In this document: positions 15,256 to 22,843 of the stretch, piece by piece
Numbering within the stretch: position 1 is the stretch's first letter
How the letters are laid out: every line of letters starts with the position of its first letter
From: Eubacterium limosum
Lineage (GTDB): Bacteria > Bacillota > Clostridia > Eubacteriales > Eubacteriaceae
Reading direction: 5' to 3'
DNA length: 64,000 bases
NCBI RefSeq assembly: GCF_000807675.2
Contig: NZ_CP019962.1
Location: 3,286,001-3,350,000, forward strand
The notes under the pieces: model-generated
Databases searched by the model: none
What the model was told of the DNA's origin: nothing
What the model saw: only the letters and a program-made list of their open reading frames with translations
Translations under genes and position numbers: made by a program

Positions 15256-16404
15256 TTACAGGCTTTTAGCCACCGTTCGGGCCCACTCGTCCACGTCCAG
15301 GATGTCCTCAAGGGTTGGGGCTTTAACCGGAACGTGCTGGTTCATGACCGCCTCGTTGATTCTCGGGATATCCAGGAAGGCGATTTCCTCCTTCAGGAAA
15401 CGGGCGACCGCAACCTCATTGGCAGCGTTCAGGGCCGCGGGCATGGAGCCGCCGGCCCTCAGGGCTTCATAGGCCAGCGCCAGGCAGCGGAAGGTGTCCT
15501 TGTCCGGCTTTTCAAAGGTCAGGGTGCCCACCTCGGCGAGGTCCAGAGTCGGCTTTGTGTTTTCGACACGGCCGGGGTAGAAGAAAGCGATCTGGATCGG
15601 CAGGGCCATGTCCGGCAGACCAAGCTGCGCCATGACCGCGCGGTCTTTGTACTCAACCATGGAGTGGATAATGCTCTGGGGGTGAACCACCACGTCGATC
15701 TGGCCCGGCTCCAGGTCAAAGAGCCATTTGGCCTCGATCACCTCCAGCCCTTTATTCATCAGGGTGGCGGAGTCGATGGTAATCTTTGGCCCCATGGACC
15801 AGCTGGGGTGCTTCAGCGCCTGGGCGAGGGTCACCTGCTCCAGATAAGCGCGGTCCTTACCGCGGAAAGGGCCGCCGGAGGCCGTGATGATGACCTTCTT
15901 CAGCTCCTCGTGCGCATTGCCCATGAGGCACTGGAAGATGGCGGAGTGCTCACTGTCCACAGGCAGCAGGGCCACGCCCTTCTTCGCCACAGCCTCCATG
16001 ACAATGGAGCCGCCTGCCACCAGGGTTTCCTTGTTGGCCAGGGCGATGTCGATCCCGGCCTCAATGGCGGCCAGCGTGGGCCGCAGGCCGACCATGCCGG
16101 ACACAGCGGTCAGCAGCATTTCTGCAGAGTCGCAGGTCGCCACAGCGATGAGCCCCTCCATGCCGGAGAGCACCTCGATGTCCGGAAACTCCGCCTGGAT
16201 ACGCTTTCTCAGGTCAAAAGCAGCGTCCGGGTCCATCACACCCACCAGCTCAGGCTGGTATCTGCGGATTTGTTCCTCCATGGCGTCAATTTCGTTGAAG
16301 CAGGAAATACTGACAACGTTCAGCTCCTCAGGAAATTCGTCGACCACCGACAGCGCCTGCGTGCCGATGGACCCCGTAGAGCCTATGATACTGATATTTT
16401 TCAT
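15256..16404 (-). CDS. dxr: 1-deoxy-D-xylulose 5-phosphate reductoisomerase
   Basis: This 382-residue enzyme converts DXP to MEP with NADPH, the first committed step of the MEP isoprenoid pathway. The sequence shows the NADPH loop ISIIGSTGSIG, ALANKETLVAGG, the metal/substrate motif PVDSEHSA, the flexible-loop ASGGPFR and NKGLEVIEA. Length is normal for the family. ATG 16404 follows GAGGTGACACG. Unlike in many Firmicutes, no rseP, cdsA or ispG gene adjoins it; it is a single-gene unit with a possible operator at 16455. Confidence 0.97.
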   Translation of the reverse strand: MKNISIIGSTGSIGTQALSVVDEFPEELNVVSISCFNEIDAMEEQIRRYQPELVGVMDPDAAFDLRKRIQAEFPDIEVLSGMEGLIAVATCDSAEMLLTAVSGMVGLRPTLAAIEAGIDIALANKETLVAGGSIVMEAVAKKGVALLPVDSEHSAIFQCLMGNAHEELKKVIITASGGPFRGKDRAYLEQVTLAQALKHPSWSMGPKITIDSATLMNKGLEVIEAKWLFDLEPGQIDVVVHPQSIIHSMVEYKDRAVMAQLGLPDMALPIQIAFFYPGRVENTKPTLDLAEVGTLTFEKPDKDTFRCLALAYEALRAGGSMPAALNAANEVAVARFLKEEIAFLDIPRINEAVMNQHVPVKAPTLEDILDVDEWARTVAKSL

Positions 16405-16454
16405 CGTGTCACCTCGAATAATCTTTATTTATCTCTTTATTATATCATAATGTA

Positions 16455-16501
16455 GCCCCACTTAGTAAAAAAGATGTAAAATTCATCCTGCTAAGTGAGG
16501 C
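16455..16501. promoter_or_regulatory. Inverted repeat in the dxr promoter region
   Basis: GCCCCACTTAG and CTAAGTGAGGC form an 11-bp inverted repeat with one mismatch, with a smaller inverted repeat GATG..CATC inside. On the minus strand it lies just upstream of a TATAAT-type -10 element (about 16438-16443) that would drive dxr. It has no T-tract, so an operator is likelier than a terminator. Confidence 0.45.
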
Positions 16502-16549
16502 TGAATTGCTTGTGTTTCTCTTAAAATGTCGCCAGAGTCCATAAAAATC

Positions 16550-16578
16550 TTGAACCTCTGCGGGTTTAAGCGTATAAT
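16550..16578 (+). promoter_or_regulatory. Promoter of the DUF234-type ATPase gene
   Basis: TTGAAC and TATAAT are separated by 17 bp, 36 bp before the ATG. The TTAGGAGG ribosome site follows. Confidence 0.7.
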
Positions 16579-16614
16579 TATCATAGGATAATTTTTTGTT
16601 AGGAGGCATCGAAT

Positions 16615-18039
16615 ATGAGACCTTTTATAGGCAGAAAGCAGGAGCTTCAGCTTCTTGAAAACGCGTATACCAGTAAAAATGCCTTTGTCATGGTTAACGG
16701 ACGGCGCCGTGTGGGCAAAACCGCCCTTGTCCGTCATTTTCTGAAGGGCAAGCGGGCGTTTTACTTTACCGCGAAAGAAGAGGTTGATGTTTTAAGCCGA
16801 CGGCGCTTCCTTAAAACTTTTGCAGAATACTGCGGAGAAACCCTCAGCTCTTCGGCAAAGCTGCCGGACTGGAAGGAAATTTTCAAGGCCTTTGCCGAGC
16901 GGGTAGAGACCTCCAGAAAAGTGCTGGTCATCGACAATATCGCTTACCTGATGCTGGCCGACCCTTCCTTTGCCAGAGCTTTAAAATACGCGTGGGAGCG
17001 TTACTTCAAGCAGGCGTCCGTGATGCTGATCGTGGTAATGCCCAACAACAGCCTTTTAGTCAATCTTGAAAGCAAGAGCAACACCCTGATCGGCTGCGTG
17101 ACCACCCAGCTGAAGCTGAAGCCCATCAGCTTTGTGGAGATGATCAAGGACTACCCCCATCAGGATTTTAACCAGCTGATGACCCTGTACGCCATTGCGG
17201 GAGGAGTTCCCAAATACTGGGAATTTTTTGCCGCCTGCGAAAAGACCATAGACTACATGGGCGTGGTCCGTGAGGACATGCTGGGCCAAAACAGCCTTTT
17301 ATACGAGGAGCCCATGAACCTGATCGAGCGGGATGTCTGGGAACCAGCCTACTACAACGCGGTGTTAAAGGCCGTAGCCGACAATTACCACCGCCCGGCC
17401 GATATTGCCAGGTATCTGGAGATGAAGCCAGGCGCAGTGAGCCACTGCCTGAACAACCTGGCGGTCCTGGGCTACCTGGAGGCCAGAGTGCCCATTACGG
17501 AGAAAAAGACCGGTCCCTCCAACCGTAAAGTCCAGTACTATTTTTCCGATCCCTTTATGGATTTCTGGTATACCTTCATTTTTGAAAATAAAGAACACCT
17601 GGAGGCAGGCCAGGAGCTTCAGATTTTTGAAGCCATCAAGCGCGCTTTTCCAGGCTATATCCAATTCTGGTTTAAAACAGCCTGCAAGGAGATTTTTGCC
17701 GCGGCCTGCAAGCAGGGGGGCATCCCCTTTAAAATCGACCGCATCGGCACATTTTGGAACAAAAATGAGGAAACTGTGGACATTGTGGCAGTGGACGAAC
17801 AGCGCAAGCGCATCTTTTTAGGCGACTGTCTGTACAGCAACAAGCCCTACACCATGGAAGCCTACGATGATTTTGTGGAAAACTGCAGCGATATAAGAGA
17901 GTTTAAGGTCTTTAAGGACTATGACTGGACACACGGCGTCTTTACCGCCAACCCCTTTGACCCCGCCCTCATGGATTACGCCATGATCACCTCCGATGTC
18001 TATCTGTTTAACGGGATCACGGTTTACTCCAGAAAATAA
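16615..18039 (+). CDS. AAA-family (archaeal-ATPase/DUF234 type) ATPase
   Basis: A 474-residue protein with an N-terminal FIGRKQELQLLENAY, a Walker A loop VNGRRRVGKTALVRHF (about residues 25-40), and a C-terminal DUF234-like nuclease-fold region (from about residue 330; PYTMEAYDDF). The Walker B strand reads VLVIDNIAYLM: the usual catalytic Glu after Asp is Asn here, so hydrolysis may be impaired. The usual CGSS sensor is replaced by MPNNS. A winged-helix segment (HRPADIARYLEMKPGAVSH) lies in between. Function of the family is poorly known; such genes are usually solitary, as here. Confidence 0.85.
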   Translation: MRPFIGRKQELQLLENAYTSKNAFVMVNGRRRVGKTALVRHFLKGKRAFYFTAKEEVDVLSRRRFLKTFAEYCGETLSSSAKLPDWKEIFKAFAERVETSRKVLVIDNIAYLMLADPSFARALKYAWERYFKQASVMLIVVMPNNSLLVNLESKSNTLIGCVTTQLKLKPISFVEMIKDYPHQDFNQLMTLYAIAGGVPKYWEFFAACEKTIDYMGVVREDMLGQNSLLYEEPMNLIERDVWEPAYYNAVLKAVADNYHRPADIARYLEMKPGAVSHCLNNLAVLGYLEARVPITEKKTGPSNRKVQYYFSDPFMDFWYTFIFENKEHLEAGQELQIFEAIKRAFPGYIQFWFKTACKEIFAAACKQGGIPFKIDRIGTFWNKNEETVDIVAVDEQRKRIFLGDCLYSNKPYTMEAYDDFVENCSDIREFKVFKDYDWTHGVFTANPFDPALMDYAMITSDVYLFNGITVYSRK

Positions 18040-18045
18040 AAAAAC

Positions 18046-18081
18046 ACGCAGACAGCCTCAGGAGCTGCCTGCGTATTTTTT
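18046..18081 (+). terminator. Terminator of the ATPase gene
   Basis: ACGCAGACAGC pairs with GCTGCCTGCGT (one mismatch) and is followed by ATTTTTT. Confidence 0.85.
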
Positions 18082-18090
18082 ATGGGTTCA

Positions 18091-18186
18091 TTATTTGGAT
18101 TTTCCAAGGGCCACACAGCTGAGAACCAGACCAGTCGTGCCCGCCGCCAGCGCCACAATGCTGAGCACAAAGGATGCCACTTTCAT
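18091..18186 (-). CDS. 31-residue hydrophobic peptide downstream of the LytTR/DUF3021 pair
   Basis: A short reading frame, MKVASFVLSIVALAAGTTGL then VLSCVALGKSK, has a GAGGTG ribosome site at normal distance. It consists of two hydrophobic stretches with small residues and a basic end, like a membrane micropeptide or bacteriocin-like peptide. It is 46 bp downstream of the DUF3021 gene and has its own TATAAT-type -10 element (about 18220-18225, minus strand) inside that gap. In streptococcal LytTR systems, bacteriocin-like peptides are frequent targets; that this peptide is a target is inference. Confidence 0.6.
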   Translation of the reverse strand: MKVASFVLSIVALAAGTTGLVLSCVALGKSK

Positions 18187-18232
18187 TTTAACACCTCATT
18201 TCGATAAAGTAGGTGTCTCTATTATAGCACGT

Positions 18233-18688
18233 TTACGGCCTTTTTTCATAAAGACGGGCGTTTATTTTGGAAATTTTTCGCCGGATGATCAGGTACTGGA
18301 CGATCCAGATAATCAGGTAAAGGACGGCAAAGATCACGAAATAGATCAGTATGCTGATAAAACCGGGGGTTACCCAGCGGCAGGCAATGGAGATGGGCAG
18401 CAGGGTAAAGGTCAGCAGCAGAAAATGGATGACCGTTTTCCTCAGAAGGCTCCACCGCTCCACTGCCCAGATGGAAGACCCGAACCCGCAGATAAAGCCA
18501 AGAGCCGCGCTGGCCAGGTACTGGAAAAGAGCCGCGTTCATCAGGCCGCCCATCAAATCGATGAGCTCGAGGGATACCGGGGAGTAGCTGTCAAAGACCA
18601 GAGAAATCGCCAGCGCGATGGTCGTGGAGATGGCAATGCCGATGGGAATGCCCAGAAGTCCGAAGCCCAGTGCTTTTTTTACAGTCAT
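18233..18688 (-). CDS. DUF3021 four-helix membrane protein
   Basis: A 151-residue protein with four membrane helices (about residues 8-30, 45-70, 85-105 and 110-135) and a basic C-terminal tail RRKISKINARLYEKRP. Size, topology and its place 10 bp after a LytTR regulator gene match DUF3021 proteins. By analogy with LytTR regulatory systems in streptococci (HdrM/BrsM), it probably holds the regulator inactive at the membrane. That role is inferred from organisation. Confidence 0.8.
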   Translation of the reverse strand: MTVKKALGFGLLGIPIGIAISTTIALAISLVFDSYSPVSLELIDLMGGLMNAALFQYLASAALGFICGFGSSIWAVERWSLLRKTVIHFLLLTFTLLPISIACRWVTPGFISILIYFVIFAVLYLIIWIVQYLIIRRKISKINARLYEKRP

Positions 18689-18698
18689 TTTAATTACC

Positions 18699-19139
18699 TC
18701 ACAATCCTAAATATTTTTTGATTTTGGAGACATAGCGTCTTGACACATAGGCCTTGTCCCCGTTGGTCATCCGCAGGCTGATGGTGCCGCTGATACTGGT
18801 GTCCAGGCTGGTGACATGGCCAAAATTGACAATTTCAGAGTTGGAAATCCGGACAAAACTGCTACCCGAAAGCATTTCCTCCAGCGCGTACAGCCGGAGC
18901 TTTACCCGGTAGGTCTGCTGGGCGCACCGGGCAAAAGTTTTCTGATCCTCCGTATAAAAACGGAAAATCTCCTTTTTGTCCAGCAGGTAGATCCGGTCGC
19001 CGGAAATTGCGGTGATCATGCTGGGGTGGTCAGCCGAAAGGCGATCAGCCAGGGCAGTGATTTCAGCGGTCAGGGCGTTTGTGCAGATAACCACCCGGGG
19101 TTTTTGCAGCCCAGGGTCAATTTTTATTTCAACATCCAT
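18699..19139 (-). CDS. LytTR-domain transcriptional regulator
   Basis: A 146-residue DNA-binding protein without a receiver domain. The C-terminal LytTR domain starts near residue 50 and includes YLLDKKEIFRFYTED, SSFVRISNSEIVN and AYVSRRYVSKIKKYL. The N-terminal 50 residues are a small alpha/beta segment. ATG 19139 follows AAGGAGG. Two direct CCACTTA repeats 21 bp apart lie just upstream of the promoter (19220-19247), the spacing expected of LytTR sites, so autoregulation is likely. Confidence 0.88.
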   Translation of the reverse strand: MDVEIKIDPGLQKPRVVICTNALTAEITALADRLSADHPSMITAISGDRIYLLDKKEIFRFYTEDQKTFARCAQQTYRVKLRLYALEEMLSGSSFVRISNSEIVNFGHVTSLDTSISGTISLRMTNGDKAYVSRRYVSKIKKYLGL

Positions 19140-19180
19140 TTTGAGAAGCCTCCTTGGTGTTTCCGTTAACGGTTGATTTA

Positions 19181-19208
19181 ATTATACGTGAAACCAGCCC
19201 GGACGCAA
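19181..19208 (-). promoter_or_regulatory. Promoter of the LytTR-DUF3021 operon
   Basis: On the minus strand TTGCGT and TATAAT are separated by 16 bp, about 40 bp before the regulator ATG. Confidence 0.6.
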
Positions 19209-19219
19209 GGCTTTTTCGC

Positions 19220-19247
19220 TAAGTGGTCGTAAACAGCCGGTAAGTGG
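19220..19247 (-). promoter_or_regulatory. Putative LytTR operator, direct repeats 21 bp apart
   Basis: CCACTTA occurs at 19241-19247 and 19220-19226 in the same orientation as the operon, ending 11 bp upstream of the -35 element. Two-turn spacing of direct repeats upstream of -35 is the normal layout for LytTR activators. Confidence 0.55.
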
Positions 19248-19287
19248 CAGGTTGACGGCAGGCAGAGGGTAGGGTAAACTTTTAAGA

Positions 19288-19947
19288 GCAGCGGCGCGGA
19301 CTGCGCCTTTTATCCAGATAAGAAAAAGGGACCAGGCGCCGCGGACACGGCCGGGAATTGTGCCGCTTTAGTGGGACAGCCGGACACTGGCAAGATCAGG
19401 TATCAACGCCAGCCAAGAAGCTTCAGGCGTGAAGGCAGTACCCGCAGGCCGCCTTTTTCTTCCTTAGGTAAAAGGCTTCGTCTCAAGAGGTTTTTTGGCG
19501 AACTGAACAGCGGCGGCGCAGTGCGGACTGCGCCTTTTATCCAGATAAGAAAAAGGGATCAGGCGTCGCGGACACGGCCGGGAATTGTGCCGCTTTGGCG
19601 GGACAGCCGGACACTGGCAAGATCAGGTATCAACGCCAGCCAAGAAGCTTCAGGCGTGAAGGCAGTACCCGCAGGCCGCCTTTTTCTTCCTTAGATAAAA
19701 GGCTTCGTCTCAAGAGGTTTTTTGGCGAACTGAACAGCGGCGGCGCAGTGCGGACTGCGCCTTTTATCCAGATAAGAAAAAGGAACCAGGCGCCGTGGAC
19801 AAGGCCGGGGATCGTGCCGTTTTAGTGGGACAGCCGGACACTGGCAAGATCAGGTATCAACGCCAGCCAAGAAGCTTCAGGCGTGAAAGCAGTACCCGCA
19901 GGCCGCCTTTTTCTTCCTTAGGTAAAAGGCTTCGTCTGCTGGGTTTT
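19288..19947 (+). repeat. Three tandem copies of a 227-bp structured repeat
   Basis: The sequence repeats with an exact period of 227 bp (for example GGACAGCCGGACACTGGCAA at about 19374, 19601 and 19828). Each copy has a 5' strand GCCTTTTATCC..TAAG..AAAAAGG that is complementary to its 3' strand CCTTTTTCTTCCTTA and GGTAAAAGGC, closing a branched interior. The 5' hairpin GCGCAGT/ACTGCGC is partly deleted in copy 1. Each copy ends in GGTTTTTT. Since 227 is not a multiple of three, a reading frame cannot repeat, so noncoding function is favoured. A fourth copy is at 33957 and a fragment at 5851. Confidence 0.9.
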
Positions 19948-20000
19948 TTTGTCATACTGTATAGCGGCAGCGCCGCGGGTAATGGATTTTGAGGTGAGAA

Positions 20001-20522
20001 ATGAAAAGTGATGAAATATTAATGATCGGCGACAGCCTGATCGAATATGGCGACTGGGACGATCTGCTGGGAACAGAGGTTATCAACCGGGGCATGGGCG
20101 GCGATACCACAGAGGGTGTGCTCATGCGCATCGGCAGGAGCCTGAAGCGGGAGCCGGGCAAAATCTTTTTAATGGTCGGGGTGAATGACATCATCACCGG
20201 GGAGAGCACTGGCTTTATCTCCCGCAATTACGAGGCGATCCTGGAGAAAATAAAGGCGCTCTCGCCTGAAAACGCCGTCTTTGTGCACAAGGCTCTGCCC
20301 TGCAGCCCCGAAAAGCTCTTTTTTGTTTTTGACAACAGCCGGGTAACAGCTCTCAACCGGGAAATTGAGCGGCTGGCAAAAAAATACGACGCAAAATGCG
20401 TCGATCTGTGGGATGTCCTGACGAAAAACGGAGAGCTGCTGCCCGAGTACACCACCGACGGCGTACATCTGACAGCGCCGGCCTACGCGCTGTGGGCAGA
20501 CAGGCTTAAGCCTCTTCTTTAG
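20001..20522 (+). CDS. SGNH/GDSL-family hydrolase
   Basis: A 173-residue esterase/acetylhydrolase-like protein without a signal peptide. Block I is MIGDSLIEYG with the catalytic Ser, the oxyanion Gly is in NRGMGGDTT, block III is MVGVNDI, and block V is TTDGVHLTAPAY with the catalytic Asp and His. A GAGGTGAG site precedes the ATG. The 3' end overlaps the converging PAP2 gene by 17 bp. The substrate is unknown. Confidence 0.9.
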   Translation: MKSDEILMIGDSLIEYGDWDDLLGTEVINRGMGGDTTEGVLMRIGRSLKREPGKIFLMVGVNDIITGESTGFISRNYEAILEKIKALSPENAVFVHKALPCSPEKLFFVFDNSRVTALNREIERLAKKYDAKCVDLWDVLTKNGELLPEYTTDGVHLTAPAYALWADRLKPLL

Positions 20523-21051
20523 GGGCTGGCAGGGCCTTTGTCTCAAGGGCATAGGCGGCAGAGCCAAGCCCGATCCCCAGAGCGGTAGCCGCCGCAATAT
20601 CTGAGGGATAGTGGACAAAAAGGTACATCCTGGAAAAGCTGATGAGCGCTGCCAGCGGAATGGCGCCAAGGCCAAAGGACTTTTTGTTCAGTGTCAGGAC
20701 AGTGGCGGCAGTCACTGAGGTCAGCGTATGGCCGGAGGGGAAGGACGCGCCAAAGGGGCGCCGGATCTTCAGAGCTACTGTTTGGTCAACGTCACAGGGC
20801 CGCGCGCGGTGGAAAAGATTTTTAACCAGAATATTGTTGGCGAAAACGTCAAAGGATACCGCCGCTGCGAGCGTAAACCCGCAACGGCGGTATTTTTTTG
20901 AGAGCATCATCAGCCCGCCGATGCCAATCCAGACAGCGCCGGCAGTCCCGAGCTTTGTCGCCCCGATCATCACCTTGTCCAGCGCCGGCGAGCAGAGGTT
21001 TTTCTGTATTTTTTTCAATATTTTAAGATCAAATTTCGTGATGTTTTTCAT
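20506..21051 (-). CDS. PAP2-family membrane phosphatase
   Basis: A 181-residue protein with five to six membrane helices and the three phosphatase motifs: KNLFHRARP (KX6RP type), FPSGHTLT (PSGH) and SRMYLFVHYPSDI (SRX5HX3D). It probably dephosphorylates a lipid phosphate such as undecaprenyl pyrophosphate or phosphatidate. ATG 21051 is chosen as the first start that gives the family N-terminus; the GGAG site is rather far upstream (about 13 bp). The last codons overlap the SGNH gene on the other strand. Confidence 0.88.
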   Translation of the reverse strand: MKNITKFDLKILKKIQKNLCSPALDKVMIGATKLGTAGAVWIGIGGLMMLSKKYRRCGFTLAAAVSFDVFANNILVKNLFHRARPCDVDQTVALKIRRPFGASFPSGHTLTSVTAATVLTLNKKSFGLGAIPLAALISFSRMYLFVHYPSDIAAATALGIGLGSAAYALETKALPAPKEEA

Positions 21052-21177
21052 AGAATGTTGTCTTCTCCTTATATCGTAAAGCACATTATACCTGAAAATG
21101 GATTGATTTTCATTAAAAGCAGAATGACGTTCGTTTTCAAATGTGCTATAATGAGGAAAAGGAAAGGGGTGAGCGGA

Positions 21178-21735
21178 ATGAAAAAGCTGTTGATTGGAAT
21201 GGCCGTGCTGGCTGTGTGCTTTGTTTCTACCGGGTGCAGGCAGGGCGGCGATATCGTCGGAACCTGGAAGGAAGAATATTTTGAGAAGACCTGCCCGATA
21301 GAGGATGATATGCAGAACCACCAAATCGTGTTCAACGACGACGGAACGTTTTCAGACGGACGGGGCGTTAATGTGGACGGGCACTACAAAGTTCTGTCCT
21401 TTGAAGGCAGCTACGGCAGCAATCCCGACTCCGGTTATCTGAAATTAAGCCGAATATCCTACCTGCCGTCTGAGGAAACCCTGTTTATTGACAAGGACGC
21501 GACTGCGTTTTATGAAAAGCAGATGACAGGGTCAGACGATTGGGAGAAGAAGCCTCTGATCGACGCGCCTCCCGGTAAATTTGACGAGGGACTGGCCCTG
21601 ACGAACTATGCCAGAAGAATGGATAATCGCGAATTTTCCTATAAGTTGCTGGGCAATAAGCTCTACATTATGAGCAAAAAAGTAAATGTTGAGAAGGGCA
21701 GTATGGTCAGTGGAATATATACGTTTGTGCGATAA
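21178..21735 (+). CDS. Type-A lipoprotein, copy 1
   Basis: A 185-residue predicted lipoprotein: signal peptide with lipobox VSTGC (Cys near residue 19), then GTWKEEYFEKTCP, a segment shared almost word for word with the third gene of this cluster. GGAAAGGGG precedes ATG 21178. It is the first of four lipoprotein genes arranged A-B-A-B. The GTW opening and the later beta-rich sequence resemble small lipocalin-like ligand-binding domains, but no function is known. Confidence 0.78.
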   Translation: MKKLLIGMAVLAVCFVSTGCRQGGDIVGTWKEEYFEKTCPIEDDMQNHQIVFNDDGTFSDGRGVNVDGHYKVLSFEGSYGSNPDSGYLKLSRISYLPSEETLFIDKDATAFYEKQMTGSDDWEKKPLIDAPPGKFDEGLALTNYARRMDNREFSYKLLGNKLYIMSKKVNVEKGSMVSGIYTFVR

Positions 21736-21760
21736 GGGTATGGAGAGGAGGCAGGCTGAA

Positions 21761-22255
21761 ATGAAACGAGTAATGCTAATCATGGTGATGGTGGGCCTCC
21801 TGGCACTGCTGCCAGGCTGCGCGCCCGAGAAATCACCGTTAGTCGGCGCCTGGCATGAGGATAACGCCGGGGAACTGCCAATGGAGAGTCTGGAAATTAA
21901 ATTTAGTGATGTTGGAAAATATGATGCTGTCAGGAATTTTGTGTTTGGCGGACACGATTATTATGGCTATGGTCCTTCCGGTACCTACGCCATCGCGGAT
22001 AACCACCTGGTCTTTACCGCCACGGGTGCCTCAGGCTATGCCAGCGACGACTCCTACAGCGATCTGTACCAGTCCGGAATGCGTGAAGCGTACCCCGAGC
22101 GGACTGAGCGCTATTATGAAATCGACGGCGATACGTTGTATCTCTATGAAACAGAGGAAAAAAGAGAGACGCCGGGCGTCTTTCTGACCGGCACCTTCCA
22201 CCGCGGAGAAATTAATAAATGCAGCATATACGAAGCGTATTATCATTATGACTGA
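21761..22255 (+). CDS. Type-B lipoprotein, copy 1
   Basis: A 164-residue predicted lipoprotein with lipobox LPGC near residue 20. The mature part opens SPLVGAWHED and contains YGPSGTYAI, RYYEIDGDTLYLYE and KRETPGVFLTGTFHRGE. The same landmarks recur in the fourth gene. It lies 25 bp after the first type-A gene, with GGAGAGGAGG near the start. Confidence 0.78.
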   Translation: MKRVMLIMVMVGLLALLPGCAPEKSPLVGAWHEDNAGELPMESLEIKFSDVGKYDAVRNFVFGGHDYYGYGPSGTYAIADNHLVFTATGASGYASDDSYSDLYQSGMREAYPERTERYYEIDGDTLYLYETEEKRETPGVFLTGTFHRGEINKCSIYEAYYHYD

Positions 22256-22306
22256 TAAAAAAAGAGCAGGCTCGAGACCTGTAAAATGAAGGAAAGGGGT
22301 GGCGGA

Positions 22307-22813
22307 ATGAAAAAGCATTGGGCAGCGCTGATGGCAGTGCTGGCCTGCGTCATCCTGACAGGGTGCGGCCAGGACAGCACCCTTGTTGGGACATGGCAGG
22401 AGGATTATTTTGAGAAGACCTGCCCGGAAAGCACAGATAAAACGCAGTATCATGCAGTCGTATTTTACGATGACGGCTCCTATGATGAAACACTGTTTTT
22501 CAATGAAAATGGACGCTTTGTCAGTGATTCTGTCAGCGGTGGATACGGCGATTACGGTAATCAGCTCAATACAACGGTCATGAGCGGTGGCGGGAGTGTT
22601 CGGGAAGAAAGAATTAAAACACCTGTTTTGGATCTGCTGCCGGGAAAGTTTGAAAGATATGGGGGATGGGATAAAAGTTTCAGCCTTATGACAAGAGGCG
22701 GAAGTTATGGTTACCGTGTAAGCGGCGATACGCTTTGTATTACGGACTTAAAGGTGGAGCTGGAAAAAGGGATGGGCAGCACCTTAAGCGGTCGGTACCG
22801 CCGTGTCCGGTAG
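22307..22813 (+). CDS. Type-A lipoprotein, copy 2
   Basis: A 168-residue predicted lipoprotein with lipobox LTGC. It matches copy 1 around GTWQEDYFEKTCP and LLPGKFE, and the DNA before the start (GGAAAGGGGTG) is nearly the same as at copy 1, consistent with a duplicated gene pair. The middle is diverged (FFNENGRFVSDSVSGG). Confidence 0.78.
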   Translation: MKKHWAALMAVLACVILTGCGQDSTLVGTWQEDYFEKTCPESTDKTQYHAVVFYDDGSYDETLFFNENGRFVSDSVSGGYGDYGNQLNTTVMSGGGSVREERIKTPVLDLLPGKFERYGGWDKSFSLMTRGGSYGYRVSGDTLCITDLKVELEKGMGSTLSGRYRRVR

Positions 22814-22843
22814 AAGTTTTTCATATTAAAGGGAGGTTACAGA

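Noticed and set aside
15247-16455. 402-codon antisense frame opposite dxr
   Set aside because: dxr is unambiguous, and the antisense product shows no family features.
19288-19947. CRISPR-like array
   Set aside because: Whole 227-bp units repeat, without short repeats alternating with unique spacers, and there are no cas genes.
19371-19992. Plus-strand reading frames of 65-107 codons inside the 227-bp repeats, which share protein segments
   Set aside because: The period is not a multiple of three, no ribosome sites precede them, and the DNA is explained by complementary RNA-like blocks. Shared peptides simply reflect repeated DNA.
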